64,000 nucleotides of DNA. Source: an uncultured Oscillibacter sp. GTDB taxonomy: Bacteria; Bacillota; Clostridia; Oscillospirales; Oscillospiraceae. The stretch covers positions 1-64,000 of the forward strand of contig CAJTZK010000010.1 in assembly GCA_910583785.1 (NCBI GenBank). The letters run 5' to 3'. The notes beneath the pieces are model-generated. The model was not told where the DNA came from, did no database searches, and saw nothing but the letters and a program-made list of their open reading frames with translations. Position numbers and translations under genes: made by a program. Each line of letters starts with the position of its first letter. The first letter of the stretch is position 1. Below are positions 16,994 to 24,383 of this stretch, piece by piece.

Positions 16994-17188
16994 ATGGAAA
17001 AGAGACTCTACAAGATCAACCAGGGGAAAATGGTGGACGGCGTCTGCGGCGGCATTGCCGAGTATTTTGGCTTGGACCCCTCCTTGGTGCGCCTGGCCTG
17101 GATCATCTTCAGCGCCATGGGCGGCAGCGGCATCCCGGCCTATATCCTGGCCGCCGTCATCATTCCCCGGGAACCGGAACACCTATAA
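16994..17188 (+). CDS. PspC-domain small membrane protein
   Basis: A 64-aa protein consisting of a PspC domain: KMVDGVCGGIAEYFGLDPSL followed by one membrane helix (about 34-57) and a short tail. PspC-type proteins act in membrane stress sensing, but short stand-alone members are common in Firmicutes and mostly uncharacterised. RBS AAGGAGGAGC, 11 nt after prmC, so probably co-transcribed with it. Confidence 0.87.
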   Translation: MEKRLYKINQGKMVDGVCGGIAEYFGLDPSLVRLAWIIFSAMGGSGIPAYILAAVIIPREPEHL

Positions 17189-17242
17189 ATTATACCAATA
17201 TTTTTACAATCTATCTATAGAACTGTCAGGAGGAACAGCAGC

Positions 17243-18361
17243 ATGGCAAAAGAGAAAGCACCCCTGCCCAGCGCGGCTCCGGCGGCGGACAAGAAAAAGG
17301 CCATCGACAGCGCCATGAGCCAGATCGAAAAAATGTACGGCAAGGGTTCCATCATGCGCCTGGGGGACCGGACGGCCCTGAATGTGGAGTTTATCCCCAC
17401 GGGCTCCCTGGCCCTGGACGTGGCCCTGGGCATCGGCGGGCTCCCCAAGGGGCGCATCATTGAGATCTACGGGCCGGAGTCCTCCGGTAAGACCACCCTG
17501 GCCCTCCACGTGGTGGCGGAGGCCCAGAAGCGGGGGGGCGAGGTGGCCTTCGTGGACGCGGAGCACGCCCTGGACCCCACCTATGCCCACGCCCTGGGGG
17601 TGAAGGTGGAGGACATGCTGATTTCCCAGCCGGATACTGGCGAGCAGGCCCTGGAAATCACCGAGGCCCTGGTCCGTTCCGGGGCCATCGACGTGATTGT
17701 GGTGGACTCCGTTGCCGCCCTGGTGCCCCGGGCGGAGATCGAGGGCGAGATGGGCGACAGCTACGTGGGCCTCCACGCCCGGCTGATGAGCCAGGCCCTG
17801 CGGAAGCTGACGGGCGCCATCGGCAAAACCAACACCATCGTCATTTTCATCAACCAGCTCCGGGAAAAGGTGGGCGTCATGTATGGCAACCCGGAGGTCA
17901 CCACCGGGGGCCGGGCCCTGAAATTCTACGCCTCCGTCCGCATCGATGTGCGCCGGGTGGAGGCCATCAAAAACGGCAGCGAGCTCATCGGCAACCGGAC
18001 CCGGGCCAAGGTGGTAAAGAACAAAATGGCGCCCCCCTTCCGGGAGGCGGAGTTCGACATCATGTACGGGGAGGGCATCGTCCGCGAGAGCGAGCTTATC
18101 GACCTGGGCGTGAAGCTGGACCTGGTCCAGAAGGCGGGCTCCTGGTTCTCCATGGGGGAGACCCGCATCGGCCAGGGCCGGGAGGCGGCGAAAAAGTACC
18201 TCCAGGAGAACCCGGACATCCGGGACCAGCTGGAGGCGGACATCCGGAAGAACTTCGACAAGCTCATGAGCAACCAGGCCCGGGCCGCCGCCAAGGCCGC
18301 CGGACGGGCGGTGGACGTCAGCGCCGACGACTTTGACGACTCCGGCGAATCCGGCGGATGA
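17243..18361 (+). CDS. recA: Recombinase RecA
   Basis: A 372-aa RecA with Walker A GPESSGKT at 77-84, the MAW motif, Walker B VIVVDSVAAL near 150-159, DNA-binding loop L1 (EIEGEMGDSYVG) and loop L2 (NQLREKVGVMYGNPEVTTGG). It forms the ATP-dependent filament on single-stranded DNA and drives homologous recombination and SOS induction. Strong RBS AGGAGGA. I did not find a clear LexA box between pspC and recA. The stop overlaps the recX start by 4 nt. Confidence 0.98.
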   Translation: MAKEKAPLPSAAPAADKKKAIDSAMSQIEKMYGKGSIMRLGDRTALNVEFIPTGSLALDVALGIGGLPKGRIIEIYGPESSGKTTLALHVVAEAQKRGGEVAFVDAEHALDPTYAHALGVKVEDMLISQPDTGEQALEITEALVRSGAIDVIVVDSVAALVPRAEIEGEMGDSYVGLHARLMSQALRKLTGAIGKTNTIVIFINQLREKVGVMYGNPEVTTGGRALKFYASVRIDVRRVEAIKNGSELIGNRTRAKVVKNKMAPPFREAEFDIMYGEGIVRESELIDLGVKLDLVQKAGSWFSMGETRIGQGREAAKKYLQENPDIRDQLEADIRKNFDKLMSNQARAAAKAAGRAVDVSADDFDDSGESGG

Positions 18362-18984
18362 TGCGGATTGAGCGGATCGAGGCCTCCAAACATAAAAGGG
18401 GGCGCATCCTGGTGTTCCTGGAGGACGGGGCCTGCTTGAAGATCACGGAGCAGGAGCTGCTGGACTTCGGCCTCCGCTCCGGGGACCAGCTGGACCAGGA
18501 GGCCCTGGGGCGGCTGAAGGAGGCCGCCGGGGTTTCCAACACCCGGGCGGCGGCGGCGGACCTCATCGGCAAGCGGGCCATGAGCCGGAGGGACCTAGAG
18601 CGGAAGCTCCAGGAGAAGGGGGCCAGCGGGGCGGAGGCCCGCTACGCCGCCGAGTGGCTGGAGGCCATCGGGGCCCTGAACGACGCGGAGTACGCCGCCG
18701 CCCTGGCCCGGCACTACTCCCGGCTGGGCTACGGCCCCGCCCGGGTGCGGGAGAAGCTCTATGAAAAGGGCGTCCCCCGGGAACTGTGGGAGGACGCCCT
18801 GGGGGAGCTGCCGGAGGACGGCGGGCAGGTGGACGCGTTTTTGCGGAACAAGCTCCGGGGCCGGACGCCGGACGAGAAGGAGAAGCGGCGGCTGACCAAC
18901 GCGCTGCTCCGCCGGGGGTTCCCCTGGGGGGAGGTAAAAAGCGCCTGGCGGCGGATGGGGGAGGAAATAGAACAAGAGGATTAA
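18358..18984 (+). CDS. recX: Regulatory protein RecX
   Basis: A 208-aa RecX made of helical triplet repeats (KRAMSRRDLERKLQEKG; YAAEWLEAIGALNDAEYAAA; RLGYGPARVREKLYEKG; and a last repeat NALLRRGFPWGEVKSAW). RecX inhibits RecA filament extension. ATG overlaps the recA stop (ATGA). Longer than E. coli RecX (166 aa) but normal for Firmicutes. The downstream flank is the start of repeat copy A. Confidence 0.93.
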   Translation: MMRIERIEASKHKRGRILVFLEDGACLKITEQELLDFGLRSGDQLDQEALGRLKEAAGVSNTRAAAADLIGKRAMSRRDLERKLQEKGASGAEARYAAEWLEAIGALNDAEYAAALARHYSRLGYGPARVREKLYEKGVPRELWEDALGELPEDGGQVDAFLRNKLRGRTPDEKEKRRLTNALLRRGFPWGEVKSAWRRMGEEIEQED

Positions 18985-19005
18985 TCCTCTTGGCTCCTTG
19001 CTTCC

Positions 19006-19240
19006 GGCCCTTCGGGCGGGGCGGATTGGTGGTCAGCGATGGCTGGTCCATTGCACCCCCCATTCTCTCTTTTGCGAAAAGAGAGAATGCGCCGTGCACG
19101 GTGGAAGAGAGAAAACGGGGGCGCGTTGGCAGTACCTCCGGTTTCACGAATGTCTTCTGCCCGCGGCGTGGTGCGGGCGGGGGTTTTGGTGGTCGACGCA
19201 TGGTCTGATCTTCCGTCCTCGCTGCCGCTAATCTGGCGGT
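19006..19240 (-). repeat. Long intergenic repeat, copy A
   Basis: About 235 bp, an imperfect inverted copy of 19857-20089. The best-conserved core (about 19038-19125) contains the hairpin CATTCTCTCTTTT-gcg-AAAAGAGAGAATG and the short palindrome CGTGCACG. It lies directly after recX. Together with copy B it brackets the first XRE/small-protein module. A third, diverged copy is at 37012-37120. Confidence 0.85.
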
Positions 19241-19257
19241 CGGGGAATCCTCTGCCA

Positions 19258-19512
19258 TCACTGTTCCAACGGTTCCAAAAGCTCCGCCATTAGCTGCGCA
19301 CCAAAGCGGACGCCCATATAGAAGGATTCCTCCGCCTGTTTGTTCGCTAGGGCTTCAATGCTGGGCACTAAGGCCTCTGCGACTTTTTCCTCCACGACCC
19401 TGAGCTGAGTCGCGATTTTCTGCTCCTCCACACACTGGGGGTTTTCCAGGCAGGAGAGCGTCGCAAGCATGAGGGGGCCGTCGTGGTATATTTGGGCCAA
19501 AATATTTGACAT
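19258..19512 (-). CDS. Small helical protein of XRE module 1 (DUF6809-like)
   Basis: An 84-aa predicted all-helical protein starting MSNILAQIYHDG, preceded by AGGAGGA at 7-nt spacing. The C-terminal ESFYMGVRFGAQLMAELLE resembles the tail of small DUF6809-type proteins common in clostridia; that family name is from memory and needs a profile search. No catalytic motif, signal peptide or membrane helix. It is transcribed divergently from an XRE regulator with both promoters inside one 36-bp operator, implying tight control by the regulator. It could be an antirepressor, toxin or effector of the module. Confidence 0.75.
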   Translation of the reverse strand: MSNILAQIYHDGPLMLATLSCLENPQCVEEQKIATQLRVVEEKVAEALVPSIEALANKQAEESFYMGVRFGAQLMAELLEPLEQ

Positions 19513-19535
19513 AATGAAATCCTCCTATTGTGTTT

Positions 19536-19571
19536 GTTCCTATAAGTAGAGTATACTCCACTTATAGGAAC
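19536..19571. promoter_or_regulatory. Operator and divergent promoters of XRE module 1
   Basis: A 36-bp near-perfect palindrome: arms GTTCCTATAAGT and ACTTATAGGAAC around GAGTATACTC, with one mismatched pair. The central GTATAC supplies a -10 in both directions. The minus-strand promoter is consensus (TTGACA complement of 19573-19578, 17 nt, TATACT). The plus-strand one is weaker (TTGTGT 19529-19534, 17 nt, TATACT). A repressor bound here would block both genes. Confidence 0.8.
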
Positions 19572-19589
19572 ATGTCAAGGTACAATTTT

Positions 19590-19829
19590 ATGAAAACTAC
19601 ACTTTTACTAAAAGATAGAGTATATCAGCTGCGAAAGGCTGAGGGGCTGACCCAACAACAGTTAGGAGAAGTTCTGGGGCTTACACATAAATCCATCAGC
19701 ATGCTGGAAAGCGGCGGGCGCAGTACCACTATTGACAAGCTGGTAATTTTAGCGGAGCATTTTCACGTCTCCACGGACTACCTGCTGGGCATCACCGACG
19801 ACCCCACCTGGCGGGGGCCGGAGGAGTAA
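19590..19829 (+). CDS. XRE-family repressor of module 1
   Basis: A 79-aa helix-turn-helix protein (start ATG 19590 with AAGG nine nt upstream; ATG 19572 lies inside the operator and is less likely). The HTH spans about 8-60: LRKAEGLTQQQLGEVLGLTH then KSISMLESGGRSTTIDKLVI. The C-terminus HFHVSTDYLLGITDDP is the tail typical of small clostridial XRE repressors. It probably binds the palindrome at 19536-19571 and represses itself and the divergent small gene. Repeat copy B starts 28 bp after its stop. Confidence 0.9.
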   Translation: MKTTLLLKDRVYQLRKAEGLTQQQLGEVLGLTHKSISMLESGGRSTTIDKLVILAEHFHVSTDYLLGITDDPTWRGPEE

Positions 19830-19856
19830 TCTGACAGGGGGTCAGGCCACAGCTCA

Positions 19857-20089
19857 CCGCCAGGTTAGCGGCAGCGAGGAGGGCCGAACAGTCCTTGCAT
19901 CGACCTCCAAAACCCCCGCTTGCGCTACGCCGCGGGCAGGGACATGCGTATCAAGCAGTCTGTACCGTGCCGCGCCCCCGTTTTCTCTCTTCCACCGTGC
20001 ACGGCGCATTCTCTCTTTTCGCAAAAGAGAGAATGGGGGGTGCATTGCACCAGCCATCGCTGATTGCCAATCCCCCGCCCGAACGGGCG
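19857..20089 (+). repeat. Long intergenic repeat, copy B
   Basis: About 233 bp, inverted relative to copy A (19006-19240). Contains the same hairpin (CATTCTCTCTTTT-cgc-AAAAGAGAGAATG) followed by GGGGGGTGCATTGCACCAGC. It ends 22 bp before the rimO start, so it probably lies within the rimO leader. Confidence 0.85.
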
Positions 20090-20111
20090 ACTACAAGAAA
20101 GGGGGCACATC

Positions 20112-21434
20112 ATGCCCTATAAGGTATATTTTCTCTCCCTTGGCTGCGCCAAAAACCAGGTAAACTGCGAGCAGATGATGTCCCTGGTCCAGGCGGCGGG
20201 TCACGAGATTGTCCCAGACCCCGCCGGGGCCGACGCGGCGGTGGTGAACACCTGCGGCTTCCTGACTTCCGCTTGTGAGGAGGCCATCGGCCACGTCCTG
20301 GAGCTGGCGGAGCTGAAGCGGGCCGGAACACTGAAAAAAATCCTGGTCACCGGGTGTATGGCCCAGCGGTACCAAGCCAGCGTGCTGGAGGAGCTGCCGG
20401 AGACCGACGGCATCCTGGGTACCGGGAGCTACGGCGACATTGTTCCGGCTCTTTCCGAGGCCATGGAAGCGGGCCTCCGGCCCTGCCATCTGGGGAACAT
20501 CCACACCGCCCCCCAGAACGGGCCCCGCATTCTCTCCACGCCCCCCTGGTATGCCTATCTCCGCATCGCCGAGGGCTGTGACAACCACTGTGCCTACTGT
20601 GTCATACCCTCCCTCCGGGGCAGGTACCGCAGCCGTCCCATGGGGGAACTGCTGGACGAGGCGGCGGAACTGGCCTCCGCCGGGGTCAAGGAGCTCCTGG
20701 TGATTGCCCAGGATATCACCCGCTACGGCACGGACTTGAACGGGGAGCACCAGCTGGCCGCCCTCCTGCGGGAATTGTGTAAGCTGGATTTCCACTGGAT
20801 CCGCCTGCATTACCTCTATCCTGACGAGATAACCGGGGAGCTCATCAGCACGATTGCCAGCCAGCCGAAGATTCTCCCCTACCTGGACATTCCCATCCAG
20901 CACTGCAATGACGGCATCCTGAAGGCCATGAACCGCCGGGATACCAAGGAGTCCATCCGCGCCCTGTTCAAAACCCTCCGGACGGGGATTCCCGGCCTGG
21001 TCCTGCGGACCAGCCTGATTACGGGCCTCCCCGGCGAGGGGGAGGAGGAGTTCGGGGAGCTGTGTGAATTTCTCCGGGAACAGAAAATCGAGCGGGCCGG
21101 GGTGTTCCCCTTCTCCCCGGAGGAGGGGACGAAGGCGGCGCGGATGGACCACGTGGACGCGGAAGAGGCCGCCCGCCGGGCGGAGATCGCCGTAGACGTG
21201 CAGTCCGATGTCATCGACGCCTACAACGAGTCCGTCCTGGGCGCGGAGCGGGAGGTCCTCTGCGAGGGCTTCGACGGCCAGGCCCAGATGTTCTACGGCC
21301 GGAGCTACGCCGAGTCGCCGGAGATCGACGGGCGGATTTGGTTCACGGCGGAGGAGGAGCCGGAGCCGGGGGACTTTGTCACCGTCCGCCTCACGGGAAC
21401 CATGGATGGCGAGCTCACCGGGGAGCGGACATGA
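20112..21434 (+). CDS. rimO: Ribosomal protein uS12 methylthiotransferase
   Basis: A 440-aa radical-SAM methylthiotransferase. N-terminal UPF0004 cluster cysteines at C12, C48 and C82; radical-SAM motif C156-x3-C160-x2-C163 in EGCDNHCAYC; then the RimO-typical SLRGRYRSRPMGELLDEA; and a C-terminal TRAM domain. It adds a methylthio group to an aspartate of S12. Start at ATG 20112 after AAAGGGGG. It overlaps the next gene by 4 nt and heads the rimO-cdd1-pgsA operon. Confidence 0.95.
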   Translation: MPYKVYFLSLGCAKNQVNCEQMMSLVQAAGHEIVPDPAGADAAVVNTCGFLTSACEEAIGHVLELAELKRAGTLKKILVTGCMAQRYQASVLEELPETDGILGTGSYGDIVPALSEAMEAGLRPCHLGNIHTAPQNGPRILSTPPWYAYLRIAEGCDNHCAYCVIPSLRGRYRSRPMGELLDEAAELASAGVKELLVIAQDITRYGTDLNGEHQLAALLRELCKLDFHWIRLHYLYPDEITGELISTIASQPKILPYLDIPIQHCNDGILKAMNRRDTKESIRALFKTLRTGIPGLVLRTSLITGLPGEGEEEFGELCEFLREQKIERAGVFPFSPEEGTKAARMDHVDAEEAARRAEIAVDVQSDVIDAYNESVLGAEREVLCEGFDGQAQMFYGRSYAESPEIDGRIWFTAEEEPEPGDFVTVRLTGTMDGELTGERT

Positions 21435-21706
21435 AAAGCCCCCTGACGGAAATCCCCGGCGTGGGGGCCCGCACCGCCGCCGTCATGGAGGCCCTGGGCA
21501 TCCGGGCGGTCCCGGACCTCCGGGGCCGGGACCCGGAGGAGCTGTACCTGCAAGAGTGCCTGCTGAAAGGCTTCCAGGAGGACCGCTGCGTCCTGTATGT
21601 CTGGCGGGCGGCAGTTTATTACGCGGACCACGGGACCAGGGACCCAGAGAAGCTGAAATGGTGGTACTGGAAGGACAAACCCTATCCGGAGAAGGAGGAC
21701 CTATGA
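21431..21706 (+). CDS. Cdd1-like helix-hairpin-helix protein
   Basis: A 91-aa protein matching the Cdd1/'pathogenicity locus' family (PF11731): helix-hairpin-helix LTEIPGVGARTAAVMEALGI near residues 5-24, followed by ELYLQECLLKGFQEDRCVLYV and WRAAVYYADHG. Function unknown; the HhH motif suggests nucleic-acid binding. It overlaps rimO upstream and pgsA downstream by 4 nt each (ATGA), so it is translationally coupled on both sides. Confidence 0.87.
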   Translation: MKSPLTEIPGVGARTAAVMEALGIRAVPDLRGRDPEELYLQECLLKGFQEDRCVLYVWRAAVYYADHGTRDPEKLKWWYWKDKPYPEKEDL

Positions 21707-22290
21707 ATCTGCCCAATAAATTGACCATGCTCCGCATTATCCTGACGCCCATTTTCTTGGCGGTGCTGTACGGGGGGTTTCCCGGCGCGGACTACGCGGC
21801 CCTGGCCATCTTCATCATCGCCAGCCTGACGGATATGCTGGACGGGAAAATCGCCCGGAAGTACAACCTGGTCACGGACTTCGGCAAGTTTGCCGACCCT
21901 CTGGCGGACAAGATTCTGGTGGTGGCGGCCATGCTGTGGTTTGTGGAGTGCGGGCGGATGCCCGCCTGGATGGTGATGATTGTGATCACCCGGGAGTTTG
22001 CCGTCAGCGGCCTCAGGATGATTGCCTCGGACAACGGGCGGGTGATTGCCGCCGGGTGGTCCGGGAAGGTGAAAACAGCCTCCACCATGGTGTGTATCGT
22101 GGTGATGCTGGCTCTGGGGCCTCAGATTGAGGCGGCTCGGATGCAGATGTATTTGTCGTCCCAGTTCCCCGCCCCGCGTCCCCCGATCCTGTGGGTGGAC
22201 ATTATCTGCGGCTGGGTCATTACCTTGACGACTCTGTACTCTGGGGTGGAATACTTCCTGAAAAACAAAGATGTTATCCGCTCTGCTTGA
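21703..22290 (+). CDS. pgsA: CDP-diacylglycerol-glycerol-3-phosphate 3-phosphatidyltransferase
   Basis: A 195-aa multi-pass membrane enzyme that makes phosphatidylglycerol phosphate. It carries the CDP-alcohol phosphotransferase motif DG-x2-AR-x8-G-x3-D-x3-D in DMLDGKIARKYN through KFADPLADK (about 45-70). Hydrophobic helices surround it. It is coupled to cdd1 by a 4-nt overlap, and a strong terminator follows. Confidence 0.95.
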   Translation: MNLPNKLTMLRIILTPIFLAVLYGGFPGADYAALAIFIIASLTDMLDGKIARKYNLVTDFGKFADPLADKILVVAAMLWFVECGRMPAWMVMIVITREFAVSGLRMIASDNGRVIAAGWSGKVKTASTMVCIVVMLALGPQIEAARMQMYLSSQFPAPRPPILWVDIICGWVITLTTLYSGVEYFLKNKDVIRSA

Positions 22291-22299
22291 GCGGTACAC

Positions 22300-22333
22300 A
22301 AAAGCCCCGCTGTCTCTCGACAGCGGGGCTTTT
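22300..22333. terminator. Bidirectional terminator between pgsA and iolG
   Basis: AAAAGCCCCGCTGTC and GACAGCGGGGCTTTT form a perfect 15-bp stem with a 4-nt loop. A-run and T-run on either side serve both convergent units. Confidence 0.92.
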
Positions 22334-22353
22334 CATATCGCTTAATTCGTTGC

Positions 22354-23370
22354 TTAGTTCAGCTTGACGGCCTTGCCCGTTCTCCACGCTTCCGTGGTGG
22401 CGTAGCCGATGGCGGTGGACTTGGTCCCGTCGTAGACGCTGACCCCGGGGGCCTTGCCCTGGAGCACGCAGTCCACGAACTCCTGGACCTCGATGAGGTA
22501 GGCCTCCTCGAACCGCTCCGGGAAGGAGCCCACGCACTCGGCGCACACGCCGTTGGTGTTGTACAGCCGGGCCTGGTTCTTCTCCGGCACGGCGGAGATG
22601 CGGATGGTGCCCTCGGTGCCCACGATCTCCGTCTCCACGTGGTAGCCATAGGGGGCCGTCCGGCCCACGTGGATCATGCCCATGGCGCCGTTTTCAAATT
22701 TGTAGACCGCCACGCCGGTCTCGTCGTCCCCGGCGTCCTTAAACTCCGGGTGCTTGAAGGTGGCGCCCATGGCGTAGACCTCCGTGGCCTCGCAGCCCAG
22801 GAACCAGCGCATGAGGTCGATGTCGTGAATGGCCATGTCCAGGAAGATGCCGCCGGAGTTTTTGGCGAACCGGATGGCTCCCTCCACAAACGCCTCCGGG
22901 TCAATGCCCGTGGCCTTCACCAGATAGGGGGTGCCGATGGCCCCCTCCTCGATCTTCTGTTTGGCGTAGGAATAGGACTTGTCATAGCGGCGCATGAAGC
23001 CCAGCATGAAGGTGAGCTCCGGGTGCCTCTCCACGGCGGCCTCCGCCTGCTTGCACTGGGCCACATCCACGCCCAGGGGCTTCTCAGAGAAGACGTGCTT
23101 CCCCGCGTCCAGGGCGGCCTCGATCTGCCAGCAGTGCTCGCTGGAGGTGGTGACAATGACCACCGCGTCGATGTCGGCTTTCGCCAGCATCTCCTTGTAA
23201 TCCGAGTAGACGCCGGTGACACCCAGCTCGTTTTTGGCGTATTCCAGCTCGGCAGGAACGATGGAGCAGGCCGCCGCCAGCTCCGCGCCGGGGATTTTAT
23301 AGCGGATATTCTGTGCGTGGACCTTGCCCAGACGGCCCAGGCCCACCACGCCGATTTTCACTTTTTCCAT
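22354..23370 (-). CDS. iolG: Gfo/Idh/MocA oxidoreductase, probable inositol 2-dehydrogenase
   Basis: A 338-aa NAD-dependent dehydrogenase. The Rossmann motif GVVGLGRLGKVHA is at 8-20, the catalytic Lys in HVFSEKPLGV near 96-97, then the IolG-like GFMRRYDKSYSYAKQKI near 125-141, and a substrate His in DMAIHDIDLMRW. IolG oxidises myo-inositol to scyllo-inosose. It is the last gene of a four-gene unit with a sugar ABC importer (TAATG overlap with the permease). The sugar is inferred; other iol genes are absent from the window. Confidence 0.82.
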   Translation of the reverse strand: MEKVKIGVVGLGRLGKVHAQNIRYKIPGAELAAACSIVPAELEYAKNELGVTGVYSDYKEMLAKADIDAVVIVTTSSEHCWQIEAALDAGKHVFSEKPLGVDVAQCKQAEAAVERHPELTFMLGFMRRYDKSYSYAKQKIEEGAIGTPYLVKATGIDPEAFVEGAIRFAKNSGGIFLDMAIHDIDLMRWFLGCEATEVYAMGATFKHPEFKDAGDDETGVAVYKFENGAMGMIHVGRTAPYGYHVETEIVGTEGTIRISAVPEKNQARLYNTNGVCAECVGSFPERFEEAYLIEVQEFVDCVLQGKAPGVSVYDGTKSTAIGYATTEAWRTGKAVKLN

Positions 23371-24383
23371 TACTTCGCGACCTTTTCCTTCTCCTCGGCC
23401 TCCTGCTTGGCAGCGGCGGCCAGGCGGCGGTTCTTGGCTTCCATAGCGGCACGGACCACGTCCATGAAGACCGCCAGGATGATGACCAGGCCCAGGACGA
23501 TGTTCTGGCCCGCGGAGTCGATGGACAGCATGGTGAAGCCGTTGCGGAGGACCGCGATGATCAGGCAGCCCAGCATGGTGCCGATCATGGTGCCCTTGCC
23601 TCCGGTGAAGGAGGCCCCGCCGATGATGCAGGCCGCGATGGCGTCCGTATCATAGGGCTGGTTGGCGTTGGCTCCGTTGCAGATGCCAGACCGTCCGATG
23701 GAGACGATGCCGCCCAGGGCCGCCATGATGCCGGACATGGTGTAGCAGAAGGTCAGGACGTTGGCGGTGTTGATGCCGGAGAGCCGGGTGGCCTCCATGT
23801 TGCCGCCAGCGCAGTAGATGGAGCGGCCAAGGGCCGTGCGGCTGAGGAACAGGTGCATGATGAGGTACAGGACGATGACCACGATGAAGCTGACGGGGAA
23901 GCCGCCGATGGTGGCCTTGCCCAGGATCTGGACGGACTCGGGGAAATTGTTGACCATCTGGCTTCCGGTGACCAGCAAAGCCAGGCCCCAGAGGACGTTC
24001 TTCATGCCCAGGGTGGACACGAAGGGATGGGGCAGGTGCAGCCGGGTCAGCAGGGTGCCGTTGATGAAGCCCACCACGCCGCCGGCCACGATGGCTACGA
24101 TCATCATCAGGACGCCGCTTCCGACATTCGCCTTGTTCATGGCGCCCATGACGCAGGCGCAGAACACGGCGTTGGCGCCCACGGACAGGTCGATACCCGC
24201 GGTGATCAGGCACAGCAGCATGCCCGTCGCCAGGAAGGCGTTAAAGGCCGTCTGCTTCAGGATGCCCATGACATTGCTGTAGCTGTAGAAATTGGAGTTT
24301 GCGACGGACAGGACCACGCACATGATTACCAGGGCCAGCAGGGTGCCCATTTGGAACCCGGACCCGCTCTTTTTCTTAGTCAT
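23370..24383 (-). CDS. Ribose/inositol-type ABC transporter permease
   Basis: A 337-aa multi-spanning permease of the RbsC/BPD_transp_2 family, with the conserved LITAGIDLSVGANAVFCACV near residues 59-78, FVSTLGMKNVLWGLALLVTG near 120-139 and AACIIGGASFTGGKGTMIG near 253-271. It forms the membrane channel for the sugar importer. The start overlaps the stop of the ATPase gene by 8 nt. Confidence 0.92.
   Translation of the reverse strand: MTKKKSGSGFQMGTLLALVIMCVVLSVANSNFYSYSNVMGILKQTAFNAFLATGMLLCLITAGIDLSVGANAVFCACVMGAMNKANVGSGVLMMIVAIVAGGVVGFINGTLLTRLHLPHPFVSTLGMKNVLWGLALLVTGSQMVNNFPESVQILGKATIGGFPVSFIVVIVLYLIMHLFLSRTALGRSIYCAGGNMEATRLSGINTANVLTFCYTMSGIMAALGGIVSIGRSGICNGANANQPYDTDAIAACIIGGASFTGGKGTMIGTMLGCLIIAVLRNGFTMLSIDSAGQNIVLGLVIILAVFMDVVRAAMEAKNRRLAAAAKQEAEEKEKVAK

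Noticed and set aside
17189..17242. Search for a LexA/SOS box upstream of recA
   Set aside because: No GAAC-N4-GTTC type palindrome present; only an AT-rich stretch before the RBS.
19258..19829. Interpreting XRE module 1 as a HigBA or RelBE type II toxin-antitoxin pair
   Set aside because: The small protein shows no RelE/HigB-type sequence and the genes are divergent rather than in one operon; function left open.
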